A DNA stretch of 64,000 nt from Candidatus Poribacteria bacterium (GTDB lineage Bacteria > Poribacteria > WGA-4E > GCA-2687025): NCBI GenBank assembly GCA_018644665.1, contig JABGQA010000077.1, positions 1-64,000 of the forward strand. The letters run 5' to 3'. Below, piece after piece: positions 17,704-27,528 of this stretch. Made by a program: the position numbers and the translations under genes. The notes under the pieces are model-generated. The model saw only the letters and a program-made list of their open reading frames with translations, had not been told where the DNA came from and made no database searches. Each line of letters starts with the position of its first letter. Positions within the stretch are counted from its first letter, which is position 1.

Positions 17704-19785
17704 ATGTCCATAGACGCATCCCGTAGGATCGTGCGACGGCGCCGCGCACACGTGCTTCTCGCCGCGGCCCTCATGGTCGGCGCCACCTCGGTTGTCCACG
17801 GTGTGGGAGGCGGGAATCTGCTCGCGAACAGCGGGTTAGAGAGCGGCGCCCCGGGGCCGTGGACCCTATACGGCGACGCGACGATGCGTGTCGTCAACAC
17901 GCAGACGCCGGAAGGGGATCACGCGCTCGAAGTGACGGTGACTGACCGAGGAGCGAACCCATGGGACTCGGGGCTCTCCTACCCGAATCTCGCTTTCGAG
18001 GCGGGCAAGCTATACAGGCTGACAGCTCTGCTCAGATCGCCGGACGGCATGCGCATCACGTTCAAGCCATCGAGCGTAGGACCGCTCTGGACGGCGTACG
18101 GAGACAGGACATTCACGCTGACAGACGCGTGGCAGCGATACACCATCGTGACGCCCGTCATCACCTCGGACGTCATTCCGGCCGAACTCCAGTTCCACAT
18201 CGCCTTCGATGTCGGTACGTTGCTGATGGACGACGTCGACTTCAGCGCCCTAGCGACGCCACCGAGTCACCCGGGCTCGAATGTGTTCGATGACGCGCGA
18301 CCCCGGCAGAAGGGCATCGCGTACAGCAGTTGGATGTCCGGCGGGTATTCCACGCCCGCCGCGGACAGAGCGCTGGCAGAGCTAGAGTCGACCGGGGCTA
18401 CGTGGATCAGCCTTCTTGTGGTGGGCTTTCAGGACACGATCTCCTCCACGGACATCTCCGCGCGCGACGACCTGACGACGACTGATGAGGATTTGGCGCA
18501 CGCGATCGGTGACGCCCATCGGTTGGGGTTGCGTGTCATGCTGAAGCCGCACGTCGAGCTGGTCGAGCTCACCGAGCATTGGCGTGGGCAGATCGGCGAA
18601 GAGTTCGTGACCGAATCGACATGGCTCGATTGGTTCGGTGCCTACCGGGAGTTCATCTTCCACTACGCTGAGCTGGCCGCGACGCACAGCGTCGATCAGT
18701 TCTGCGTCGGCACTGAACTGCCCGGTACAACGCACCGAGCCGATGAGTGGCGAGAGCTGATCGACGGCGTGCGCGAGCGCTTCTCGGGCCCGCTTACCTA
18801 TGCGGCCAATCCGGGCGAGGAACTCGCCATCGATTGGTGGGACGCGCTCGACCTCATCGGCGTCGACGCGTACTACCCAGTCAGCGACACGGACGAGACG
18901 ACCCCGGAGGGTCTGACGAGTGGTTGGCAGGCCCACCTGCCCGTGCTGTCCGCGTTGGCATACCGATGGGCCAAACCGATCGTTCTGACTGAGATCGGCT
19001 ATCGGAGCCTGGATGGGGCGAGCCGCCACCCGGGCGATCACGCCGTCATGGGCGTCGTCGATCCGCAGGAACAAGCGGACTGCTACCAAGCCGCGTTCGA
19101 GGGCCTGTACGATCAGCGTTGGCTCGCGGGGATGTATTGGTGGGAGTGGCATGCCAACCCCTTCACCGGCGGGCCTTGCGACACGGACTACACGCCACAT
19201 CACAAGCCAGCCGAGAACGTGCTGCGTTCCTGGTATGGCGCGCCGCCGCTCTCGATGCCGCTGTCGTCGTCCGATCACCGGTCGACGCCCGACTACAGCA
19301 ACGTGGTCGACATCTACACTGATGCCTTGGGAGAGGGGTGGGAGGGCCGGTCCTGGGCCTATCATCAAGACCTGTCCGCGTCAGACCGGGTGTACGCTGG
19401 CGTCCATGCGTTGTCTGCTTCCCTGCAGCCCTTTGAGGGCCTGCGCTTCTCCCGGCGAGCGTTGGACACAGCGCCCTATGACTGGCTGGACCTCCACGTG
19501 CGCTCGGAGAGTGACGACCTGCTGCCACTATGGGTGTTCTTCCATGACGAGCACGGGCAGATCCAGAGAACGTGTGAGCTAACCGCGAATCCTGAGCACG
19601 TCGTTGCGGAGCCGGGCCGATGGCGGGATGTGCTGCTTCCCTTGGCCGCACTGCTTCCCGCGGGTCGCACGGTGAACTCTCTGACCTTCCAGAACTTCGA
19701 TACACGCCCGCTGCGTGTATGGATCGACGAAGTTAGGCTGGTCGCGGGGGCTCAGCCAGAACGACCCGCTCCTCTACGCGAGTGA
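17704..19785 (+). CDS. Secreted GH113-like glycosidase with flanking carbohydrate-binding modules
   Basis: 693 residues. The signal region is AHVLLAAALMVGATSVVHG. Residues about 35-190 look like a CBM4/9-type beta-sandwich (NLLANSGLESGAPGPWTLYG, then LYRLTALLRSP and WQRYTIVTPVI). Residues about 205-510 form a TIM barrel: KGIAYSSWMSGGYSTPAADR, LRVMLKPHVELV, FCVGTELPGT (probable acid/base Glu), LIGVDAYYPVS, IVLTEIGYRS (probable nucleophile Glu) and MYWWEWHANP. This order matches GH113 beta-mannanases. A further beta-sandwich (about 530-690) ends in VWIDEVRLV. The role is extracellular beta-glycan cleavage; mannan specificity is inferred. The ATG at 17704 has GGAG 9 bases upstream. Confidence 0.78.
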   Translation: MSIDASRRIVRRRRAHVLLAAALMVGATSVVHGVGGGNLLANSGLESGAPGPWTLYGDATMRVVNTQTPEGDHALEVTVTDRGANPWDSGLSYPNLAFEAGKLYRLTALLRSPDGMRITFKPSSVGPLWTAYGDRTFTLTDAWQRYTIVTPVITSDVIPAELQFHIAFDVGTLLMDDVDFSALATPPSHPGSNVFDDARPRQKGIAYSSWMSGGYSTPAADRALAELESTGATWISLLVVGFQDTISSTDISARDDLTTTDEDLAHAIGDAHRLGLRVMLKPHVELVELTEHWRGQIGEEFVTESTWLDWFGAYREFIFHYAELAATHSVDQFCVGTELPGTTHRADEWRELIDGVRERFSGPLTYAANPGEELAIDWWDALDLIGVDAYYPVSDTDETTPEGLTSGWQAHLPVLSALAYRWAKPIVLTEIGYRSLDGASRHPGDHAVMGVVDPQEQADCYQAAFEGLYDQRWLAGMYWWEWHANPFTGGPCDTDYTPHHKPAENVLRSWYGAPPLSMPLSSSDHRSTPDYSNVVDIYTDALGEGWEGRSWAYHQDLSASDRVYAGVHALSASLQPFEGLRFSRRALDTAPYDWLDLHVRSESDDLLPLWVFFHDEHGQIQRTCELTANPEHVVAEPGRWRDVLLPLAALLPAGRTVNSLTFQNFDTRPLRVWIDEVRLVAGAQPERPAPLRE

Positions 19786-19939
19786 CGCTCCCGGACACGG
19801 CCGGGCGGACGGTGGGGTCCAATGCGCCGATCTCTCGGGCCGCCTCAACATCGTGCAGTCGTGCGTACATGGTAACGGTTGGCCGCTGCGGCACGTACAC
19901 TGTCTCTCGGTCGGCGGCCGCCACCGAGAGGAACAGCGC

Positions 19940-20868
19940 ATGGCGGACGATGGCACCATCGTCGACACGCCTGCGCGAGCGCTTCACCACGTCCGCTGCG
20001 CTTTCCCCGAGCTCAACGCGAGCGACGCGCGAGCCCTCGACGACGGGTGGGCCAGCTATCCGTACATGGTCGACGACACGTGGGTCTTCCGCTTCCCCCG
20101 CGCGTTTCAGGTCGAGCGCCAATACCGCAAGGAGAGGCGGTTCCTTCCTCGTCTCGCCCCTCGGGTCACGATCGCGGTTCCGAGCATCGAATGCGTCGGC
20201 GTCCTACCGGACGGACGCGCGTTCATGGGGCATCGGGCGATCCATGGGGAGCCGCTGACGCGACGTGGCATCGACGCGATGTCGACCGCGGCCCGCGACG
20301 CGGTGATCGCCCAGATTGTGGGCTATCTTCGCGCCCTGCACGGGTTCCCCTCGACGAAGCGCGGGAGATCGGCCTCCACGAAGGCCGCATGCGCGACCGG
20401 TACGAGGAGCTTGGCGAGGGCGCTCGTGAGCACGTGCTCCCCTCTCTGGGCGCGGCTGCCCGCGCCGACTGTGCCACACTGTTCGAGCAGTTCCTCGGCG
20501 ACGCTGGGAACTTCGCGTACCGCGCCGTGGTGATCCACAGCGACCTCGGGGGCAGGCACGTGTTGATGGATGGAACGCCGCGGGCGGTGGGCATCATCGA
20601 CTATGGCTCCGCGTGCATCGGCGATCCCGCCGGGGATTTCCGCCCGGCGCTGTTCGATTTCGGCGAGGAGTTCACACGCGAGCTGCTCGCCGATTACGGA
20701 CACGATGATCCCGACCGGGCAGTGCGCAACGCCTACTTCTGCCGCGTCGCCGGCGCAATCGGTGGGTGGCTGGAGGGCGTCCGGGAAGGCGCCGAGTGGA
20801 AGATCGACAATAAGCGCGACGCCCTGCGCCACGCGCTGACAGCCTACACGGAGCGGCCAGGCGCGTGA
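19940..20868 (+). pseudogene. Frameshifted APH-family phosphotransferase
   Basis: ATG 19940, preceded by GAGAGGA, opens MADDGTIVDTPARALHHVRC, with the N-lobe WASYPYMVDDTWVFRFPRA and REPL-like regions up to YLRALHGFP. At the CCCC run 20347-20350 the protein-like frame changes: adding one C gives GFPLDEAREIGLHE and continues through the catalytic VIHSDLGGRHVLMDG and metal-binding VGIIDYGSACIGDPAGDF to TAYTERPGA and stop 20868. Everything else about the roughly 310-residue kinase looks intact. Either the gene was inactivated by a single-base deletion or the base was lost in sequencing. The substrate is unknown. Confidence 0.8.
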
Positions 20869-20887
20869 TCGCCCAGCGCTATCGGGG

Positions 20888-22294
20888 TCAACGCAGGCGG
20901 TTGATGCCGTCGAACGCGGCGGTTTTGTAGCACTCGGCGAGCGTCGGGTAGTTGAAGACCGTGTCCACGAAGTAGTCGATCGTCCCGCCGAAAGCGAGCA
21001 CCGCCTGACCAATGTGGATGAGTTCGCTCGCGCCCTCGCCGATGATGTGGACGCCCAGTAACTCCCGGGTCTCCAGGTGGAACAGGAGCTTGAGCAGCCC
21101 GGTGGTGTCGCCCAGAATCTCGCCGCGCGCGATCTCCCGGTACTGCGCCTTCCCGACCTCGTATGCAACGCCGTCGTCGGTGAGTTCCTCCTCCGTGCGT
21201 CCCACCATTGCGATCTCCGGGATGGCGAAGACGCCGTAGGGGAACAACTCGGGCATGCTCTTGCACTTCTCGCCGAAGGCGTGACAGGCAGCGAGGCGTC
21301 CTTGCTCCATCGACGTCGACGCGAGGCTCGGGAAGCCCACGACGTCCCCGACCGCGTATATGTTCGGGACATCCGTGCGGTAGTCGCCATCGACCTTGAT
21401 GCGCCCTCGCGCGTCGGCGGACAGGCCCGCCGCGGGCAGGTCGAGTCGCCCCGTGGCGCCAGTGCGGCCGATGCTGTAGAGGGCTTTCTCCGCGTTGATC
21501 TGCTTGCCGCTGGCCAGATGGATGCGCACCCGCTCGCCGAGCGTGGGGTCGTCGTACCGCTCGACGTCGCTCACCTCTTCGCCAAGACGGAAGCTGCATC
21601 GGCCCTGGCGCAGGTGGTAGACGAGGCTGTCGATGATCTCGTGATCGACGAAATCCAGGAGTCGAGGCCGCTTGTCGATGACCGTGACGCGAACGCCCAG
21701 CGTGGTGAACATGCTCGCGTATTCGAGCCCAATGACGCCGCCACCAACGACGGCGAGCGTGTGCGGCAGCCTGTCTAGCGTCAGGACATCGTCACTGGTG
21801 AAGATGTGCGAGCCGTCGAAGGGTATGTGGTCGTCGCGCGTCACTGAAGTGCCAACGGCGATGACGACCTTGTCAGTGGTGACGTCACGCCATCCCGCGC
21901 GGCCGACGAAGCCGAGTCGCACCGTGTGGTCGTCCACGAACGACGCTTCCGCCTCGAGTACTTCGACGTCGTTTCGCATGAGTTGATGGCGCATCACGTC
22001 CGCCTCGTGACGGATCACGTGGTCGGCCCGGAACAGCAGATCCTCCATCGTGATGTGCTCTTTGACCGCGTACGAGGCGCCGTATACCTCGTGCTCGCGG
22101 TACCCGGACAGGCGCATCACCGCCTCGCGGAGGGTCTTGCTCGGGATAGTGCCGGTGTTCACGCACACGCCACCGACGACGGCCTTCCGCTCGACGAGGC
22201 CGACACGTTTCCCCAGCTTGGATGCCTGGATCGAGGCGCGATGTCCCGCCGGTCCCGACCCAATGACGATCATGTCGTAATCGAACTCAGGCAT
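20888..22294 (-). CDS. sthA: Soluble pyridine nucleotide transhydrogenase (SthA-like)
   Basis: 468 residues, flavoprotein disulfide reductase fold. FAD site MIVIGSGPAGHRASIQASKLG at the N-terminus; GGVCVNTGTIPSKTLREAV, where only the first Cys of the usual CxxxxC redox pair remains, as in SthA; NAD(P) site LAVVGGGVIGLEYASMF near 180; second FAD motif NIYAVGDVVG near 310; C-terminal dimerisation domain with LLGVHIIGEGASELIHIG. The known SthA reaction is hydride exchange between NADPH and NAD+. ATG 22294 is used because GCGGGGAA precedes it and because a longer frame would run into the neighbouring glycosyltransferase gene. Confidence 0.88.
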   Translation of the reverse strand: MPEFDYDMIVIGSGPAGHRASIQASKLGKRVGLVERKAVVGGVCVNTGTIPSKTLREAVMRLSGYREHEVYGASYAVKEHITMEDLLFRADHVIRHEADVMRHQLMRNDVEVLEAEASFVDDHTVRLGFVGRAGWRDVTTDKVVIAVGTSVTRDDHIPFDGSHIFTSDDVLTLDRLPHTLAVVGGGVIGLEYASMFTTLGVRVTVIDKRPRLLDFVDHEIIDSLVYHLRQGRCSFRLGEEVSDVERYDDPTLGERVRIHLASGKQINAEKALYSIGRTGATGRLDLPAAGLSADARGRIKVDGDYRTDVPNIYAVGDVVGFPSLASTSMEQGRLAACHAFGEKCKSMPELFPYGVFAIPEIAMVGRTEEELTDDGVAYEVGKAQYREIARGEILGDTTGLLKLLFHLETRELLGVHIIGEGASELIHIGQAVLAFGGTIDYFVDTVFNYPTLAECYKTAAFDGINRLR

Positions 22295-22388
22295 ATATTC
22301 CCCGCTGCAGTTGGGTCTCAGGCGGATCTGCACGCAAAGTCTACCGCATGGGCATGCGGCGGGTATCGGCTCGACGGCGGGACGCCGG

Positions 22389-24479
22389 TCAGGCGCCGTT
22401 CCGACCACGCGCGCGGTCTGCCAGTCCGCCTAACGCGCGTCGCAACTCCTTGCTCTCCGCAGCCGAGATGGCGCCGACCTGTCGGGAGATGGTGTACGCG
22501 CCGGTGTCCAGCGTCCCGCTCTCGAGCTCCTCGATGCCAGTTCGTATAGCGGCACGCGCCTCGTCGCGCTGTCCAAGCGCGATGCGCGCCTCGGCCAGTC
22601 CGAGGTACATCGCGAGGCGGGATGCGTCGAGGGACAGGTAGGAGAGCAACGCATCTTCCAGCAGCCGGGCCGCCTCGCCCGGCCGTTCCAGTTCCCGAAG
22701 GAGGGACGCCAACTCGCAGTGCGCCTCGGCGAAGTGGGGTTCACAGCGGATCGCATCCGTGTAGAGCGTCTCGGCCTCGGCGGCGCGGCCGAGTTCCGAT
22801 GCCGTGCGGGCGAGGTAGGCTGACAGGTAGCCGTCGTCGGCGAGCGTGTGGGCCGCGCGTGACAGCGCCTTCTGCGCGTCGGCGTACTTACGGTCCTCGT
22901 ACAGCGTGATGCCCCGGTTCTTGTACAGCTGCGCCAGGAGCAGGCTATGCAGGCGCTCACGGAGTTGGGCGCCGTGCTCGCGCTCCAGATATGCGTCCGT
23001 GATGTAGGCTCGGAGTCTGGCGTCGCTGAAGGCCATGAGACCTTCTATCTCGTCGGCCTCTAGTGCGCGTGGATTCACGCGGGTGAAACACCCGATCGCG
23101 CCCTGTATCGCCGCCAGGACGCCCTTCGCGCCGATCGACGCGCGCGATGCGAAGACGCGGTCGGCGTAGTTATAGATCGTCAGCAGGTGTCGCGGCTTCG
23201 CCCGCAGCACGGCCTCGACGTCGGCGGCGTAGTTGGGCGAGCCGCAGGTCGCATACATGCAACGCACGTACGGATCGTCCTCCCATCCGCGTATGCGTTC
23301 GAGTTCCATGCGCGCCTGGTCGCGCTGGCCGCTACAGCCGGCGAAGTACCATGCTCGGTCTATCTGCTGCCGGCGTGCGTCGACAGCGAAGCGCCGCAGA
23401 CGGTCGCTTCGCCGGGCGCGGAAATCGGCGTCGATGGTGTACACATGCGTGTCCAGGAATGCCTGCACTTGGGTCGTCCACGGCGCCTCCACGCTCACGT
23501 AGCGGTGGCCCGCTTCCGCGATCCGCATCCGTTCAGCGTCGTGGTCGAGGTAGTAGTGGATGGCGTCGGCGGCCTCGTCAAACTCGTCGTAGTAGACGAT
23601 GTGTTCGCCCTCGACCAGCGGGCGGACAAGGCCACCCACGCGGTTGGGGCGCTTGGCAATCACCATTGCCCCGGCCGCCATAGCCTCGCCCACGCGGTAC
23701 GTCAGGTTCGGTGGGCCCTGGCCGGAGTGCTGGAAGCCCATCTTGGAGCGCGCGTATAGGCGCATCATGTCGCGCATGAACCGGCCCTGAAGGGCGCACA
23801 CGGTCACGCCGTCACCGGTCAGCCGCCTCAGCTTCTCCAGCTCGAGACATCGGAGCCGCGTTAGCGTCGGCACCGAGTGCCCCACGAAGGAGATGTCGAT
23901 CTCCCGGTCGGCGAACCTGACCGGCTCCTCCGGCGTCAGCCAACTTGCTGTGAAGTAGTTGAAGCAGACCCAGTTGTCGTGTCCGGCTTGCCGGAAGCTG
24001 TCCTCGATCTCGGAGTATGCCGTGCCAACGAGGTCGAAGTAGTAGGACAGGTGATGGTACGCGTCTACGTTCTTGAACTCATCCTCTAGCCAGGCGACCG
24101 TCGGGACAGGACACTCCGCGAGACCGCGGGGGAGGAATCCCGTGCTCGGTCGCAGGTAGAAGACCCAATCGGGCCGGCCGCCGATCAACTGGAAGATGTC
24201 GTCCAGTTCCGCGTCGAGCGCGACGGTTCGGTAGGAGCACCCGGGGTCGACGTCACGCCAGACCTCCGCGGAGCCGTAATCGCCATGTGGCCCGACGCAC
24301 ACGACGTCGTGCCCCAGCTCGCGGAGCCCCCGTTCGAACGTGTGAAGACAGGGCACGGGGGGATATGAATGCAGAACGAGGACCCGGTCGCCGGGCTTCG
24401 GTGCGCGGTAGTCGCCGTCGCGTTCGGTCTCAACGAGTGGCGTCGCTGAGGCCGGTCGCTGGTCTTCTGACACCATCAT
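22389..24479 (-). CDS. CgeB-like glycosyltransferase fused to TPR repeats
   Basis: About 696 residues. The N-terminal half is a GT-B-like protein: RVLVLHSYPPVPCLHTFERG, WVFYLRPSTGFLPRGLAECP, TVAWLEDEFKNVDAYHH and IDISFVGHSVPTLTRLRC. The nucleotide-sugar segment MRLYARSKMGFQHSGQGPPN, then YRVGEAMAAGAMVIAKRPNR, matches the CgeB / Glyco_trans_1_2 domain. The C-terminal half (about 410-690) is helical with TPR-type repeats, for example YADAQKALSRAAHTLADDGY, AEAETLYTDAIRCEPHFAEA and GQRDEARAAIRTGIEELESG. The start is uncertain: ATG 24479 or ATG 24530, the latter with AGGAG only 1 base away. The role is probably cell-surface glycan or spore-coat-type glycosylation. Confidence 0.75.
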   Translation of the reverse strand: MMVSEDQRPASATPLVETERDGDYRAPKPGDRVLVLHSYPPVPCLHTFERGLRELGHDVVCVGPHGDYGSAEVWRDVDPGCSYRTVALDAELDDIFQLIGGRPDWVFYLRPSTGFLPRGLAECPVPTVAWLEDEFKNVDAYHHLSYYFDLVGTAYSEIEDSFRQAGHDNWVCFNYFTASWLTPEEPVRFADREIDISFVGHSVPTLTRLRCLELEKLRRLTGDGVTVCALQGRFMRDMMRLYARSKMGFQHSGQGPPNLTYRVGEAMAAGAMVIAKRPNRVGGLVRPLVEGEHIVYYDEFDEAADAIHYYLDHDAERMRIAEAGHRYVSVEAPWTTQVQAFLDTHVYTIDADFRARRSDRLRRFAVDARRQQIDRAWYFAGCSGQRDQARMELERIRGWEDDPYVRCMYATCGSPNYAADVEAVLRAKPRHLLTIYNYADRVFASRASIGAKGVLAAIQGAIGCFTRVNPRALEADEIEGLMAFSDARLRAYITDAYLEREHGAQLRERLHSLLLAQLYKNRGITLYEDRKYADAQKALSRAAHTLADDGYLSAYLARTASELGRAAEAETLYTDAIRCEPHFAEAHCELASLLRELERPGEAARLLEDALLSYLSLDASRLAMYLGLAEARIALGQRDEARAAIRTGIEELESGTLDTGAYTISRQVGAISAAESKELRRALGGLADRARGRNGA

Positions 24480-24901
24480 CACCCCGAGTTGGCCGTCCGA
24501 CGGACACGGTGCCGGCCGCGCTACGCCCATGCTCCTACGTGCGTGACCCACTATCGCCGCGCGGCGCGTGGCTGACAAGCGCTTCGGGCGCCTGCGGCGT
24601 CGGAGGCGTGCGTTGGCGGGAGCCCGGCGGCAAGGCCTTCGGCCGTGCCCAGCGGGCCGCCGCTCCCGGAGGACCAACACCGCATGGCCACACGCCCTGC
24701 ATCGTGGCGGCTTGACCGGTACGCCCGATTCATGTAATTAGCTTCTGTCAGCTTGGGTAAGGGGGAGGCCGCGCCAGGAGACCGGACGCGCTGGCGTGCG
24801 TCGGATCGTGGAGTGCTCCGCACACCTGTCGTCTGCGCTAACGACGCGTTCTCGCGTCGCGACCCGCCAACTACGCCTTCTCGTCTCTTTGGAGGATTTG
24901 C
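24480..24901. other. Intergenic region upstream of amt
   Basis: 422 bases between divergent genes. Apart from the amt promoter candidate and ribosome site, nothing is recognised. Confidence 0.5.
24712..24740 (+). promoter_or_regulatory. Candidate promoter for amt
   Basis: TTGACC, 17 bases, TAATTA, with TG immediately before the -10. It is one of the few AT-rich spots here and lies about 160 bases before the amt ATG, leaving a long leader. Confidence 0.5.
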
Positions 24902-26203
24902 ATGCTTAGCAAGGCGCGACGGACGTTGTGCGTCCGCGTGAGCGCGGTGCTGCTGTTAGCTTTGGCGGCCCCTTACGCGTTCGCTCAAGACGGCTTGGAC
25001 AGCGGCGACACGGCCTGGATGATCGTATCGTCCGCGCTTGTCATGCTGATGGTGCCAGGCCTCGCTCTGTTCTACGCGGGCATGGTACGCCGCAAGAACG
25101 TGTTGAGCTCGATGATGCACTCCTTTATCGCGCTCGGGGTCATCACCGTGCAATGGGTGGTCGTGGGCTACTCCATCGCGTTCGGCGAGGACATCGGCGG
25201 CCTCCTCGGGAACCCCGCGACGAAATTCCTCCTGCTGGGCATCACGCCGGAAACGCTGAGTGGGAGCGTGCCGGAGCTCGTGTTCGCGATGTTCCAGGGG
25301 ATGTTCGCGATCATTACCCCGGCGCTCATCGCCGGCGCCATCGCGGAGCGCGTGAAGTTCAGCACGTACATCGTATTCATCTTGCTATGGGCGACGCTCG
25401 TGTACGACCCGTTGGCCCACTGGGTCTGGGGCCCGGGCGGTTGGTTGCTGGAGCGAGGCGCGCTCGACTTCGCCGGAGGCACAGTGGTCCACCTGTCGTC
25501 GGGTGTATCGGCTCTTGTGATCGTGATAATGATCGGTAAGCGTCGCGGCTTCCCGAGCGGCGACATGATGCCCCACAACCTGACGATGACGTTGCTCGGA
25601 GCCGGGTTGCTGTGGTTCGGGTGGTTTGGGTTCAACGCGGGAAGCGCGGTGGCCGCCAACGCGTCCGCCGGTTTGGCGTTCACAGTGACGCACATCGCCG
25701 CTGGTAGCGGGGCTCTCGGCTGGTTGTTGGTGGAGCGGTGGCATCGAGGTCACGCGTCTGCTCTCGGCGCGGCGTCTGGGCTGGTCGCAGGGCTCGTAGG
25801 CATCACGCCGGCCGCGGGCTTCGTCGCTCCGTGGGCGGCGATCCTGATCGGGTTCGGCGCCGGCTGTATCTGCTACGGCGCGATCGTGATGAAAGGTCGC
25901 CTCGGGTACGACGACTCCCTCGATGTGGTGGGCGTCCACGGCGTCGGCGGGACCTGGGGAGCGCTAGCCACGGGCGTGTTCGCGATGGCCGCCTTCGGTG
26001 GCGCGAGCGGACTGCTCGAAGGCAACGTCTCCCAGTTCATCACGCAGGTCGTCGGCGTCTTGGCCGCGGGTCTGTACGCGGCAGTCGTGACGGCGATCAT
26101 CGTGTTCGCTCTGGATAAGACGATGGGCTTCCGCGTGGACGACGAGGAAGAACAGATCGGTCTCGACCAGGTCGAGCATGGCGAAGTCGGGTACAACTTC
26201 TAG
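24902..26203 (+). CDS. amt: Ammonium transporter
   Basis: 433 residues, Amt/MEP/Rh channel. The signal peptide LLLALAAPYAFA is followed by 11 helices. Family motifs: DTAWMIVSSALVMLMVPGLA (first helix), FYAGMVRRKNVLS, LIAGAIAERVKF, HWVWGPGGWL, GALDFAGGTVVHLSSGVSAL (pore His region), LLWFGWFGFNAGSA, and DDSLDVVGVHGVGGTWGALA (second pore His). GGAGG lies 6 bases before the ATG. No glnK regulator gene follows; instead an Asp-box protein gene begins 17 bases downstream. Confidence 0.94.
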   Translation: MLSKARRTLCVRVSAVLLLALAAPYAFAQDGLDSGDTAWMIVSSALVMLMVPGLALFYAGMVRRKNVLSSMMHSFIALGVITVQWVVVGYSIAFGEDIGGLLGNPATKFLLLGITPETLSGSVPELVFAMFQGMFAIITPALIAGAIAERVKFSTYIVFILLWATLVYDPLAHWVWGPGGWLLERGALDFAGGTVVHLSSGVSALVIVIMIGKRRGFPSGDMMPHNLTMTLLGAGLLWFGWFGFNAGSAVAANASAGLAFTVTHIAAGSGALGWLLVERWHRGHASALGAASGLVAGLVGITPAAGFVAPWAAILIGFGAGCICYGAIVMKGRLGYDDSLDVVGVHGVGGTWGALATGVFAMAAFGGASGLLEGNVSQFITQVVGVLAAGLYAAVVTAIIVFALDKTMGFRVDDEEEQIGLDQVEHGEVGYNF

Positions 26204-26220
26204 ACCCGAAGGGATTCGCT

Positions 26221-27141
26221 ATGCTGATCGCCACCGATACCCATGTCTACGCCCACTCCCCGGACGGCGCCGCGCCTAAGGCGCTGTACGGGGACGGCTC
26301 CATCGAACGGATCGCCCGGCACGGAGACGCAGCCATCATCGCCCTGGCAGACGGTGATCTGGTCGTGATCGACGCGGGCGGAAGGCGGAAGATAACCACG
26401 GGCGTGCCAGAGGAGGTGGCGGCGCTGCTCGCACTGTCGACCGACCCGCTAAACGTCCTGATAGGTACGGACGATAGCGCGCTGGTCTATCGCCTGCGGG
26501 GCGACGGGCCGGCGGAGCGCGTCGAGTCGTTCGACGCGCTCGAATGCCGATCGGACTGGTACACGCCGTGGGGAGGCCCGCCTGCCGTGCGGGCCTTCGC
26601 GGTGTCCACGGATGGGTGGGTCTACGCCGATATCCACGTCGGGAGCATCATGCGGTCGCCCGATGGAGGCGAGACGTGGGAGCCCGTCACGCCGGACCTC
26701 CACGTCGATGTCCACGAGGTCGCGACGTCCCCTGTCGATCCGGATCGGCTGTATGCCAACACCGCGAACGCGGTATTCATCAGCGACGACCGCGGCATGA
26801 CGTGGACCCATCGGCCTGACGGACTCTCCGCGCGTTACGGCCGCGCGATCGCGACGCATCCGGCCGATCGCGACGTCGTGTTAGCCACCGTCAGCAACGG
26901 CCCTGGCGGCGGCGACGCGAGGCTCTACCGCACAGAAGATGCGGGCGTGACGTGGGCGCACGTGGCTGACGGCTTCCCGGCGTCGTGCGAGAAGAACATC
27001 GACACGTTCCAGGTCGCATTCACCTCAGACGGGACGGCGTGGGCCGCCGTGGGGTCGACGCTCTACTCGGGTCGGAGCGGCGGCGCCGAGTGGGCCACGG
27101 CCTGGGAGGCCCCGGACGCGATTCAGATGCTGGCAGCGTAG
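26221..27141 (+). CDS. Asp-box (BNR) beta-propeller protein
   Basis: 306 residues without a clear signal peptide. Three Asp-box motifs mark propeller blades: SPDGGETW (about residue 145), SDDRGMTW (about 190) and TEDAGVTW (about 240). Each precedes a turn typical of sialidase/VPS10/Ycf48-type propellers. Catalytic sialidase residues are not evident, so it is more likely a sensor or scaffold. It starts 17 bases after amt with AAGGG as ribosome site, so it is probably co-transcribed with it. Confidence 0.75.
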   Translation: MLIATDTHVYAHSPDGAAPKALYGDGSIERIARHGDAAIIALADGDLVVIDAGGRRKITTGVPEEVAALLALSTDPLNVLIGTDDSALVYRLRGDGPAERVESFDALECRSDWYTPWGGPPAVRAFAVSTDGWVYADIHVGSIMRSPDGGETWEPVTPDLHVDVHEVATSPVDPDRLYANTANAVFISDDRGMTWTHRPDGLSARYGRAIATHPADRDVVLATVSNGPGGGDARLYRTEDAGVTWAHVADGFPASCEKNIDTFQVAFTSDGTAWAAVGSTLYSGRSGGAEWATAWEAPDAIQMLAA

Positions 27142-27528
27142 ACGCGCCTACCAAGACAGGCCGCGTCAGCGGCCGCCGCGCCGTCAGATTGCGCGCGATA
27201 GCCTCAAGCTCGCGGTGACGGCATCCATGTCAGAAGCGCCGACGACCGTCGTGGGCCTGCGCGAAGCCCACGAGTCCCTTTCCAAGGACGTGGCTCGCGG
27301 CTTCGGCGTGGTACCGCGCCGGGGGAGTACCGGTGCTGTGCCCCAACCGCTCGGATCGCCGAGACCCCACCGGAATGAGGCGCCATTGCGTTTCGTCGGT
27401 CTAGGGTTGGGAGTATGATTGCGGATGCGCCGACGTGGGCGGGCCGGAGTCCCGCCGAACGTCGGTCGACGAACCGGGACGCATGCGGCCGTCAGGCCGA
27501 GAGACACGTTGCACGTCGGGAGTGAAGC
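27142..27528. other. Intergenic region with small GC hairpin
   Basis: 387 bases without a gene. A perfect 6-bp hairpin (GGCCGC, GTCA loop, GCGGCC at 27159-27174) lies 17 bases after the preceding stop, but no U-tract follows. The remaining sequence has no recognisable feature. Confidence 0.4.
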
